This document shows, in pieces, positions 1 through 7,798 of a DNA stretch of 35,119 bases. The notes under the pieces were generated by a model. It was not told the DNA's origin. It was given only the letters and a program-made list of their open reading frames with translations, and ran no database searches. Position 1 is the stretch's first letter, and every line of letters begins with the position of its first letter. The DNA is from a virus. The stretch lies in IMG/VR virus record IMGVR_UViG_3300005613_000218, positions 1 to 35,119 of that record; one strand, 5' to 3'. The position numbers and the translations under genes were made by a program.

Positions 1-123
1 ACAAGCCCCGATACTATTTGGTATTCAAAAATCGTAATCCCGGGCACCCCGGTCGAAATGTCAGATTTCCAAACGTTTTATGTTTCTCCTACACAAAGCG
101 CACAAGGAACAACTGGTATTGTT
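1..123. repeat. Terminal direct repeat, left copy (circular assembly overlap)
   Basis: The first 123 bases are identical to bases 34997-35119. The reading frame entering here is the same frame that leaves the right end. This is what a linear contig of a circular or circularly permuted phage genome looks like. The repeat lies inside a single coding gene, so it is more likely an assembler overlap than a physical terminal repeat. Removing one copy leaves 34,996 bases. Confidence 0.95.
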
Positions 124-1044
124 ACAGCTCTTGCGCCCATGGACGATAAGTTAATTGTGTTTAAAGAAGATGCGATTTATTACATCAACGGCGTTGGCCC
201 CGATGCTACAGGAGCCAATAGCCAATACAGCGAGCCCATATTTGTAACAAGTACCGTTGGTTGCAGATATCCAAAATCGATTGTGTTTATTCCTAATGGC
301 CTTATGTTTCAGTCAGACAAAGGCATTTGGATTTTAGGACGAGACTTATCGACAAATTACATTGGAGCCCAAGTTGAGGCTTTTACCGAGGGAGCTGAAA
401 CCATTACGGCCCTAAACATACCAAACACAAATCAAGTGCGGTTTATCATGGATAGCGGCATTACAATTATGTATGACTACTTTTTTCAGCAATGGGGAAG
501 TTTTACCGGCATTGGGTCAATAGCCGCCACTTTATACAATCAATTACATACTTATTTTGACCAATACGGGCGTTTATTCACTGAGAACCCTGGAAGCTAT
601 GTTGACGGCACAAATCCAGTCAATATGCGTTTTAAAACAAACTGGTTTGCAATGGCTGGCATTCTAGGTTTTCAGCGTGCTTATTTCTTATTTATCTTGG
701 GCCAATATCTTTCTCCGCATAAACTATTGATTAATGTTTCGTACGATTTTAACCCGAATGCGACGCAGCAGCTCACTGTCACACCAGATAATTACGCATC
801 GGTCTTTGGCGGAAATCCTGTATTTGGCTCTGGTTATGTTTTTGGTGGCCCTACTCAAGTTGAAAAGTGGCGCTTGATGTTACAACAGCAAAAGTGTGAT
901 TCAGTACAATTTGAGTTTATTGAGCAGTATGATCCATCTTATGGGGTATCTCCAGGAGCCGGGCTTACATTATCAGGACTCAACTTTGTTGTTGGAGTTA
1001 AACTTGGATACCCAACAATCTCAAGGTTCAATACAGCAGGGTAA
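1..1044 (+). CDS. Tail nozzle / DNA-stabilisation protein (P22 gp10 or T7 gp12-like), C-terminal part
   Basis: This is the last 347 codons of a gene that begins at 33056. Across the circular join the product is about 994 residues: 647 codons before base 1 and 347 after it. The part here is beta-rich with many aromatic residues. It contains segments such as LIVFKEDAIYYING and GLMFQSDKGIWIL, which are typical of the beta-propeller platform in podovirus nozzle proteins. The family forms the distal tail tube and keeps packaged DNA from leaking. The stop codon is followed after one base by the GNAT-like gene. Family assignment rests on the look of the protein and its place after the adaptor and fibre genes; the exact family is inferred. 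Confidence 0.75.
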   Translation, partial: TSPDTIWYSKIVIPGTPVEMSDFQTFYVSPTQSAQGTTGIVTALAPMDDKLIVFKEDAIYYINGVGPDATGANSQYSEPIFVTSTVGCRYPKSIVFIPNGLMFQSDKGIWILGRDLSTNYIGAQVEAFTEGAETITALNIPNTNQVRFIMDSGITIMYDYFFQQWGSFTGIGSIAATLYNQLHTYFDQYGRLFTENPGSYVDGTNPVNMRFKTNWFAMAGILGFQRAYFLFILGQYLSPHKLLINVSYDFNPNATQQLTVTPDNYASVFGGNPVFGSGYVFGGPTQVEKWRLMLQQQKCDSVQFEFIEQYDPSYGVSPGAGLTLSGLNFVVGVKLGYPTISRFNTAG

Positions 1045-1045
1045 T

Positions 1046-1420
1046 ATGAACGTAAGGCTTTTAAACAAAAAAACCGAAATGGACAAAGTAAATAAATTTG
1101 TCCCGTTTGAAGTAAAGTCTTCTGATTTGCCGGGACACACTTATTGCGCTGTATATAAAGATGATATCGTTGCTATTGCAGGTCTTAGACTGATGGAAGG
1201 CGAAGTTTGTTTTATTGATTCGATGGCAACAAATCAAAATTTTGAAAGCACCGTGAGGCATGAGGCTTTGGATTTATTAACAAAAACAATTTTGGAATTG
1301 GCTAAAAACCTAAACTTTAAAAAGGTTTTTGCAACAACCAGAGAAGAATGCATTATTACCAGGGCTGAAAGGCATGGATTTAAGGTTTCAAAAGAAAAAA
1401 TCATACTGAGGACGTTATAA
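1046..1420 (+). CDS. Small GNAT-like N-acetyltransferase fold protein
   Basis: The product is 124 residues. The frame is open further upstream, but the chosen ATG lies one base after the nozzle stop and has an AGGG element just before it; the upstream part only shadows the nozzle gene. The order of elements resembles a compact GNAT: a strand with AVYKDDIVAIAGLRL, a strand with VCFIDSMATNQ, then a long helix, a strand KKVFATT, and a final AERHGFKVSKE segment like the GF near the end of many acetyltransferases. The canonical acetyl-CoA loop (Q/RxxGxG/A) is not evident, so activity is uncertain. Small GNAT-like proteins sit among structural genes in many podoviruses. Its target, if any, is unknown. 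Confidence 0.55.
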   Translation: MNVRLLNKKTEMDKVNKFVPFEVKSSDLPGHTYCAVYKDDIVAIAGLRLMEGEVCFIDSMATNQNFESTVRHEALDLLTKTILELAKNLNFKKVFATTREECIITRAERHGFKVSKEKIILRTL

Positions 1421-2709
1421 TGATTACTAGAGATAAATTACAAAATAGACCCATGAATTTTTTAGGGGGTCTTTTCGGCGGAAGTTCTGGGGCTAACTGG
1501 CAAGCTGAATACGCAGCAAGCCCAGCTCAAGCACAACAACTTTACGGTCAACAACAACAGGCCTTAAGAAACCAACAAGCATTTACTCAAGCCCTTCAAG
1601 CACAAACGCCTCAAGCTATCCAACAACAAATGATGTTGGGACAACAGCTATCGGCTGCAACACAAGGACAGGGACCGAGTGTTGCACAATCTCAGTTAGC
1701 TGAAACAACGGGCCAGAATGTAGCAAGACAACAAGCCATGCTTGCAGGCCAACGTGGCGCTAGTGCCAATGTGGGACTACTGGGAAGAAACATTGCTCAA
1801 GCGGGTGCCCAAACACAACAACAAGCTGCAGGACAAGCTGCAACTTTAAGAGCACAAGAGCAATTAGCAGCAAGACAACAATTAGCAGGCCTTACAGGTC
1901 AACAATTAGGGCAAGTTCAGGGCGCTCAGCAATTAGGCATTCAAGGGGTTGGAGCAGCACAACAAAACATTTTAGATGCGATCGCAAGAAGAAACCAAAC
2001 ACAAGCGATTATCGCTTCTGGAAACCAAGCCTTTCAGTCTGGACTTGTCGGCGGTGTTATTGGAGGAGCGGGCCAAGCTATTAGCGGAGGATTTGCTAAG
2101 GGCGGAGAAGTAACAAAAGACAAAGAAGAAGAAGACAAAGAAGAAACTGCCGGGGAAAGATTTGCAAAAGGCTTTCAAGCTGGAATGTCTGGAGCACAAG
2201 GAAATTACCAGGCTGGAGCACAAGCGGGGATGGGCGCAGGAAAAGCAGTAGGAGGAGCGCTTGCTAGTTTATTTAAACCAAAAGTAACTGGACAAACTCA
2301 AGGCGGATACGCTGGCGCAAATTTAGGCGTTCCTACACAAATGCCCGCTCCCGTAAATCCCATGGTAACACCGCAAGCAATTGGGCAAATGAAATTACCT
2401 GATTATCAGCCCGGATTTGCAGAAGGCGGAAAAGTTCCCGCAATGGTAAGCCCCGGAGAAAAATACTTGCCACCACAAGAAGTAAAAAAGGTTGCAGCAG
2501 GACAAAAAGAACCGCACAGAGCCGGAGTAAAAATTCCAGGACAAGCAAAGGTACAGGGGGATAGCCTTAAAAACGATACCGTTCCAATGACGCTAGAAGA
2601 AGGCGGAATAGTAATTCCTAGAAGTGTAATGAATTCTAAAGACCCTGCAGAACAAGCAAGAAAGTTTGTTAATGCTGTACTAGCCAAGAAACAGTCAAAG
2701 AGGAAATAA
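1420..2709 (+). CDS. Gln/Ala/Gly-rich internal virion protein
   Basis: The product is 429 residues. The ATG overlaps the previous stop by one base (TAATG) and has GAGG eight bases upstream; a second in-frame ATG at 1453 is possible. Residues about 25-200 are extremely rich in Gln and Ala with helical periodicity. A glycine-rich hydrophobic patch follows (GLVGGVIGGAGQAISGG), then a Lys/Glu tract. The C-terminal third carries repeated motifs FAKGGEV, FAEGGKVPAMVSPGE and LEEGGIVIPRSVM. These recall short repeats common in phage ejection and tape-measure-like proteins. It stands first in a run of three genes in the place of podovirus ejection proteins, so it probably travels inside the capsid and is injected with the DNA. 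No enzymatic motif is visible. Confidence 0.6.
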   Translation: MITRDKLQNRPMNFLGGLFGGSSGANWQAEYAASPAQAQQLYGQQQQALRNQQAFTQALQAQTPQAIQQQMMLGQQLSAATQGQGPSVAQSQLAETTGQNVARQQAMLAGQRGASANVGLLGRNIAQAGAQTQQQAAGQAATLRAQEQLAARQQLAGLTGQQLGQVQGAQQLGIQGVGAAQQNILDAIARRNQTQAIIASGNQAFQSGLVGGVIGGAGQAISGGFAKGGEVTKDKEEEDKEETAGERFAKGFQAGMSGAQGNYQAGAQAGMGAGKAVGGALASLFKPKVTGQTQGGYAGANLGVPTQMPAPVNPMVTPQAIGQMKLPDYQPGFAEGGKVPAMVSPGEKYLPPQEVKKVAAGQKEPHRAGVKIPGQAKVQGDSLKNDTVPMTLEEGGIVIPRSVMNSKDPAEQARKFVNAVLAKKQSKRK

Positions 2710-2710
2710 A

Positions 2711-4408
2711 ATGCAAGATTTGTATCGAGGCTTTAAGAAAGTAAATGAAGATGAACAACGGGCCGTGCTTAAACACGAAAACGGCCACGAGTTGGTTATT
2801 GCTAAAAGCGGTATTAGTAAAAAACAAAAGCGTGCTTTAGATAAGCTTCCTATTCACCAAGCTGAAGGCACACCAATTGAAGAAGAACAGCCTCAAGTGC
2901 CAGAGCCACAATTAGACTCTGGAAACGCTTTAAAACAAATCGGCGCTCAAATCACAGAAGCCGTTGCACAAAAAGTAATTGAGGGTGCAGAGGAAAGCAT
3001 CCCTTCTCAAAGACAGCCCGCCTCTGTGACTCCAGAAGAGATGGCTGCATTACAACAATATTCAGAACAGCAACAAGCGCCGGTTGAACCAAGGCCCGAA
3101 GAAACTCCCGCTCCTGGGCTTTCTGCATACGGAACTCCAGAACAAAAAATGGCTGCTCGTATACCAAGTGAACCAAGCGGATTTGGTGCTGCTATAATGG
3201 AGCCGCAAGCTGTTCAAGAAAGAGAAATTGCCGCCCCCGGAGAAACAGGACCAGGAATTTTAGGCGCAACAACTCCTAGCGTTGGCGAAACAGAGCCTCA
3301 ACCAGAAATTGAACCTCAAAGACGGCTTGATTTGAGTAGGGCCATCCAGCCTCCGTCTGTGGTTAGGCCCCCAGAAGAAGTAATGGTTGACCCAAACGTA
3401 AGCGATACTGAAAGAGCAAACGCGTTTATTATGGCCGCTCAAAACGTGCAGGCAAAAATTGAAGATGCAGATAGGGCTTTTAGGGAAGAAATGAGAAAGC
3501 CAGAAAATCAAATTAATCCAGATAGATTTTATGAATCTATGTCTACTGGAAAAAAAATAAGAACAATGATTGGAATTATTTTAGGCGGTGCAGCCGGAGG
3601 AATTTTAAGACAAGAAAACCCGGTCATGGCCATGCTTAACAAGCAAATTGAAAGGGACATTGAAAGCCAAAAGCTTGCCCAGGCTGGAAAAATGAATTTA
3701 TACAAACAAAATTTAGAGATTTTAAAGGACGGAAGGGCTGCCTATTTTCAAACGGCAACTCAGCTTAGAAGTATTGTTGACATGAAACTACAGGACGCCA
3801 AGTTGCAATTAGATCCTAACAACCTTGCAGGAAGAACGGCTTTAGATGCTGCGATTGCAGAAAACAGGCTTAAGGCACGAAAAGCAAAAGATGAATCAGC
3901 AAGAATTGAAATGACAAAACAGTTTGAAAGGGCGCAACAAATTAACCCGTCTTTAGAAATACCGGATAGGTTAGATGAGCGCCTAGAGTCTGCTGTAAGA
4001 GTCACTGACAAAAAAGGAAGATCCGTAAAGCTGTACGCAAGAAACAAAGGCGCGGTAAGTGATTTACAAAAAAGAAGCGATGCAATTGCTTCTGCTGAAT
4101 CTGCTTTAAGAAGAATTATAACTTTTAACAATCAGTACGGAAGGCAACTTGAAGTGCCTGGAATCGGAGTGGATGTTTTAGGGGAAATGGCAAACGCAGC
4201 AGAATCTTTAAATGCAGAAGCAAAAATCGCAATAGTAGGCCTTTTATCTACAGGACAAATTAGCGAACGAAACGCGAAACTTTTTGAAGATATTTTACCT
4301 AAAGCAGGCGGCTTAAAAATGGAAGACGCAAAACAAAAAGCTGCGCAAACAGCCAAGCTTTTAAAAGACATGAAAGACTTATTAATACAAAACAATTTGA
4401 CTAAATAA
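2711..4408 (+). CDS. Internal virion (ejection) protein
   Basis: The product is 565 residues and starts one base after the previous stop. The N-terminal half is low-complexity and rich in Pro, Glu and Gln (about residues 55-240), probably disordered. A short glycine-rich hydrophobic stretch follows (TMIGIILGGAAGGIL, about residues 285-300). The rest is mostly charged helix likely to form coiled coils. This disordered arm, membrane-active glycine patch and helical rod layout fits a podovirus ejection protein that crosses the envelope during infection. Function is inferred from position and composition; no family was recognised with certainty. Confidence 0.55.
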   Translation: MQDLYRGFKKVNEDEQRAVLKHENGHELVIAKSGISKKQKRALDKLPIHQAEGTPIEEEQPQVPEPQLDSGNALKQIGAQITEAVAQKVIEGAEESIPSQRQPASVTPEEMAALQQYSEQQQAPVEPRPEETPAPGLSAYGTPEQKMAARIPSEPSGFGAAIMEPQAVQEREIAAPGETGPGILGATTPSVGETEPQPEIEPQRRLDLSRAIQPPSVVRPPEEVMVDPNVSDTERANAFIMAAQNVQAKIEDADRAFREEMRKPENQINPDRFYESMSTGKKIRTMIGIILGGAAGGILRQENPVMAMLNKQIERDIESQKLAQAGKMNLYKQNLEILKDGRAAYFQTATQLRSIVDMKLQDAKLQLDPNNLAGRTALDAAIAENRLKARKAKDESARIEMTKQFERAQQINPSLEIPDRLDERLESAVRVTDKKGRSVKLYARNKGAVSDLQKRSDAIASAESALRRIITFNNQYGRQLEVPGIGVDVLGEMANAAESLNAEAKIAIVGLLSTGQISERNAKLFEDILPKAGGLKMEDAKQKAAQTAKLLKDMKDLLIQNNLTK

Positions 4409-4410
4409 TC

Positions 4411-7347
4411 ATGGCAGATACACCGAACAAAATACCCTTATTAACTGGCGGTCAATTATACGAAGCAGATCCAGAGGAAGCGGAATATTTAACCGGTCTT
4501 GGATTTGAAACCGTTGCTCCCGAAGACTTGCCATTTTATGAAGCCTCTCAAACCGGTATTGGCTTACTAGAGGCTGGCGCCAGGGGCCTTTTTGGTCCGC
4601 TTGCTACAGCCGCAGAAGTAGCCTTAGGAGTAGAGCCGGAAGCAATAAGAAAAAGAGAAGAAATTTCAGTTGGTAAGCCCTTATCAACAGCGATTGAACT
4701 TGGTGGATTAATTCTTCCAGGAATGGCAATTAGTAAAGCAGCGTCACTGGCAGCAAAAGGTGCTCAAGCTGCAAACACTTACAGCAGGCTTGCTGCTGCA
4801 TCAAAATTTACCTTGGGGGGCGCGGCTGAAATTGGTGGAAGTGCTGCCGCTGCTGGTATTGAGGGGGCGGTGGCAAGGGTTGCTACAAAATACGGAATTG
4901 AAAACGCTGTGTTCGGGGCTGCGGATGAAATTGATAAAATGTTATTGTCCAACGAACCTCAAGACGCATTACAAAATGCCCAAAATGTTGCAGTTGGAGC
5001 AGGGCTTTCTTTTCTTGTTGGGGCAGGATTAGGCGCTGGAGCTGGTAAAGTTTCAGAACTTTGGAAAGCAAAAAAAGCAGGTAAAACTGCTGCCGTTCTA
5101 CAACAGGCGCAAAAAGATGCAAACCAAGTAGTTAATCAATCAGAAATTTTAGCTCAGCAGGGAATCGTTACGCCGAAGGTTCCGCCCTCAGCAGAAGACT
5201 TGGGACAGGCTGCAAGCCAAACAATCAAATCTTCCGATGACCTAATGAAGGTTGTAGAAGGGTTGCCAGAACTTGAAGCAATTCCTTTGGAAACAAGAAA
5301 AGTAGTTGAAGAGGCGCAAGACAGGCTCAGAGCGCAAGGATTATTAAAATTAGAAGCGCACGAAGGAATGCTCAAAGCGCTTGAAGACAAGCAGCTTGCA
5401 AACATATTAAATGTTGCAAAAGAGCGCGGGGATGATTTGGCAAAAGCTCAAATTACTTTTGAGCAGCACATAAAAAGAAATTCAGTTGATGGCGTAGCGG
5501 AAACAATTAACTCGTTATCTCCAAATCCAATCTCAGATTCTTTACAAGCCGGACAAAAGTTTATTGATTTGGTAACAGACACCTATGACAAAACCAAAAA
5601 AGGATTTGAATCGTTTTTTAAACAATTTGACGTTGTAGGAACCAATAAGCTTGATGATGTTTCATCTCTTGCAACCTCTTTAGATCAATCTATTCCAGGA
5701 GTGGCAAACACCATAGAATTAGTCGGTGACGGAGTTCTAAAATTAAAACCGTATGAATCAACATTTCCTTACTTAAGACAAACACACAGAGCGATTGGCG
5801 ACGTCGTAAAAGCCCTAAATAAAAAAGATTTAACCATTGGGCAATTAAGGTCCGTTAGAAAAAACCTAGATAACTATTTAACAATGGCAACCCCTCCAGA
5901 AGCAAAGACACAAATTTCTAGGCTTAAAAAATCTTTAATGGATGTAATTCAAGAAAACGTACAAAAAGTTGATGACAGTTTAGAGGTTAGAGAAACGTTT
6001 AAAAACTACAGACAAAACGAAGAGTTTAGAGAGGCGCTAGAAGTTATTTTAGGCGGAAGATTTGGTGCGGAGGGTGTATTAGAAAAACAAATCAAACCTG
6101 AAAACGTTTTAAAAAGATTATTTGCAAATACTGTTGCCGTACAAGACGCGAAAGCTTTGCTTGGCGACAAGTGGAATAGCATTCTTGCTGATTATTTGGC
6201 AGTCGTTGAGAAATCAGTAGTTGACAGAAACACAAAAATATTTAGTTCCGCAAACTTTAATAATTTTTTAAAATCAAAGAAAAATGTGCTTGATGTTGCA
6301 TTTGAAGGACAAGAACAAAAGCTTCAAAACCTGCTTGATTTTACAACGCTCATGCGGATTATTCCTGACAGAACTCCGGCAAATCCGTCTAGAACAGCTC
6401 CGACGTTACTAGAATTAGGAAAACAGCTTTTAGGAATAGGAAACGTTTTGACCCCTGCTGGGGCTGCAGAAAAAGCAGCTGATTTAGCAATGACAAAGCT
6501 AAATGAAAGGGCGATGAAGCAAGGCTTTGATTCTTTATTTAAAGACAAAGCAGCAAAGCCCGGCGTTGGAATGTATCGATTTTTAGAGTCTGCAAAAAAT
6601 GTAAGCGCAACCGCATTTGAAGCCATGCAAGAATTTGTAAAGCAATCGGCTAAGGGCGCTTATTTAACAAGGGACGCAATTAAAAGCATTTTTAATGATG
6701 AAAAGCAAAGCCCTGTACAAACTCCCAGTGAGCGCTCGTTGCAAAGCCTAGACAAAAAGCTTTTGCAAATGGAACAGAACATGGAAGACATTTTAGAATC
6801 TGGCGGCGATGTTGGTTATTATATGCCGGAACAGGACACCGCTCTTGGAGTAATCAATTCTAGGGTTATTGGGTATCTTGCAACACAAAGACCCGGCGTA
6901 AAACAATCGGGCATTTTAAATGATGAAAGACTTCCGACAAAGCCAGAAATGCAAAAGTATTACAGGACTTTGCAAATAGCAGAACAGCCCGCTATGGTTT
7001 TAAAAAGAATTAAAGAAGGAAGCCTAATTTCTAAAGACGTTAAAGACATTCAGGCAATGTATCCAGAAACGTACAATTACTTTTTAAATAACCTTACAGA
7101 AGAAATTGTCGATAGAAAATCCGAACAAAAACCCATACCATTTAGAACAAGAAAATCCTTGTCTTTGTTTTGCGCGTTGCCGTTAGACACAACCTTAACC
7201 CCGCAAGCAATCCAGGCCGCACAAAGCACTTACGCCCCTAAAAACTTACCACCTCCTCAAACTCCACAATTTGCGCCGAAATCGGGAAGAAAGTCTCAGA
7301 TGCCTAGTCTTACTGAAACAGAGCAGCAAAGGCGAATGCGGCAATAA
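4411..7347 (+). CDS. Large internal virion (ejection) protein
   Basis: At 978 residues this is the largest wholly contained gene. Its ATG lies two bases after the previous stop. The N-terminal region has several Gly/Ala-rich hydrophobic segments (for example GGLILPGMAISKAASLAAKG and VAVGAGLSFLVGAGLGAGAG, within residues about 90-215) that could insert in membranes. The middle and C-terminal parts are long charged helices, and the last 50 residues are Pro/Gln-rich. No lytic transglycosylase signature was found. Size and its position as third in the ejection block match the large DNA-ejectosome protein of podoviruses. Role inferred: part of the channel that carries the genome through the cell envelope. 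Confidence 0.6.
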   Translation: MADTPNKIPLLTGGQLYEADPEEAEYLTGLGFETVAPEDLPFYEASQTGIGLLEAGARGLFGPLATAAEVALGVEPEAIRKREEISVGKPLSTAIELGGLILPGMAISKAASLAAKGAQAANTYSRLAAASKFTLGGAAEIGGSAAAAGIEGAVARVATKYGIENAVFGAADEIDKMLLSNEPQDALQNAQNVAVGAGLSFLVGAGLGAGAGKVSELWKAKKAGKTAAVLQQAQKDANQVVNQSEILAQQGIVTPKVPPSAEDLGQAASQTIKSSDDLMKVVEGLPELEAIPLETRKVVEEAQDRLRAQGLLKLEAHEGMLKALEDKQLANILNVAKERGDDLAKAQITFEQHIKRNSVDGVAETINSLSPNPISDSLQAGQKFIDLVTDTYDKTKKGFESFFKQFDVVGTNKLDDVSSLATSLDQSIPGVANTIELVGDGVLKLKPYESTFPYLRQTHRAIGDVVKALNKKDLTIGQLRSVRKNLDNYLTMATPPEAKTQISRLKKSLMDVIQENVQKVDDSLEVRETFKNYRQNEEFREALEVILGGRFGAEGVLEKQIKPENVLKRLFANTVAVQDAKALLGDKWNSILADYLAVVEKSVVDRNTKIFSSANFNNFLKSKKNVLDVAFEGQEQKLQNLLDFTTLMRIIPDRTPANPSRTAPTLLELGKQLLGIGNVLTPAGAAEKAADLAMTKLNERAMKQGFDSLFKDKAAKPGVGMYRFLESAKNVSATAFEAMQEFVKQSAKGAYLTRDAIKSIFNDEKQSPVQTPSERSLQSLDKKLLQMEQNMEDILESGGDVGYYMPEQDTALGVINSRVIGYLATQRPGVKQSGILNDERLPTKPEMQKYYRTLQIAEQPAMVLKRIKEGSLISKDVKDIQAMYPETYNYFLNNLTEEIVDRKSEQKPIPFRTRKSLSLFCALPLDTTLTPQAIQAAQSTYAPKNLPPPQTPQFAPKSGRKSQMPSLTETEQQRRMRQ

Positions 7348-7348
7348 A

Positions 7349-7374
7349 TTGGCGTAAACAACCAATAATGTAAG
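7349..7374 (+). promoter_or_regulatory. Conserved 26-bp intergenic element, copy A
   Basis: TTGGCG followed directly by TAAACAACCAATAATGTAAG, lying just after the ejection gene stop and 37 bases before the next start codon. It matches copies at 22956 and 28680 over the whole length (TAAACAACCAA identical in all three, TTG and TGTAA also shared). Downstream are a small GGCC/GGCC inverted repeat (7377-7389) and the leader of a new unit. A late promoter or activator site is the likeliest reading. The spacing does not suit a normal -35/-10 pair. Confidence 0.65.
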
Positions 7375-7378
7375 TAGG

Positions 7379-7402
7379 CCCACAAGGCCCTAACCCACAA
7401 GG
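7379..7402 (+). promoter_or_regulatory. Duplicated CCCACAAGG in the leader of the 7412 gene
   Basis: CCCACAAGG occurs at 7379-7387 and again at 7394-7402. The second copy supplies the AAGGA ribosome-binding site of the 7412 gene. The duplication could be a decoy ribosome site or a protein-binding repeat, or simply a recent small duplication. Confidence 0.4.
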
Positions 7403-7411
7403 ACGGTTCAA

Positions 7412-7798
7412 ATGTCATCCAGAGTTCTTTTAAAGCCCCAAAAAGTAATGGACGCTGTTGTAGCAGACCAAAACCGCACAAGCCTTGTTACCAACGTAAA
7501 CATGATTTCACTAGCCTCCTACACAATCGCATGGGGAAATGGCGTGACCGGCGATTTTGATGTTGAAGTGTCAAACGATTACATTGCTCCAGTAGGAGTG
7601 CAACCAGAACAATTAGATGTTGGAACCTGGGTTCCCGTTACTCTTAGCACTTCGGTTTCTGCTTCTGGTACAGCCGACACGGCTTTTATCGACATTGCAC
7701 TAACCGGCGCTGCTTATATCCGACTGAAATTTACTGATACGAGTGGCGGTGCTGGCACTGGCACAATTACGGCAACACTTGCAGGGAAGGTTAGCTAA
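7412..7798 (+). CDS. Small beta-rich virion protein
   Basis: The product is 128 residues, with ribosome site AAGGA eight bases before the ATG. The sequence is beta-rich, with alternating Ser/Thr/Val/Ala and little charge; parts such as ASYTIAWGNGVTGDFDVEVSND and the final GTITATLAGKVS look like a single beta-sandwich. It is the first gene after conserved element A and its stop overlaps the start of the large fibre gene (TAATG), so the two are probably made together. A fibre-associated or decoration protein is plausible. I recognise no named family. Confidence 0.6.
   Translation: MSSRVLLKPQKVMDAVVADQNRTSLVTNVNMISLASYTIAWGNGVTGDFDVEVSNDYIAPVGVQPEQLDVGTWVPVTLSTSVSASGTADTAFIDIALTGAAYIRLKFTDTSGGAGTGTITATLAGKVS

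Noticed and set aside
896-1045. Upstream 50-codon extension of the GNAT-like gene
   Set aside because: It lies wholly inside the nozzle gene in another frame and reads as a Leu/Gln/Ser-rich shadow; the ATG at 1046 fits the operon spacing.
1500-2000. CRISPR array or tandem DNA repeat in the CAACAA-rich stretch
   Set aside because: It is coding low complexity (Gln/Ala codons) without regular repeat length or unique spacers.
3760-4395. Long open frames on the minus strand (123 and 87 codons) opposite the ejection gene
   Set aside because: They mirror the codon pattern of the + strand gene, have Ser/Cys/Phe-rich shadow composition and no ribosome sites; all clear genes run on the + strand.
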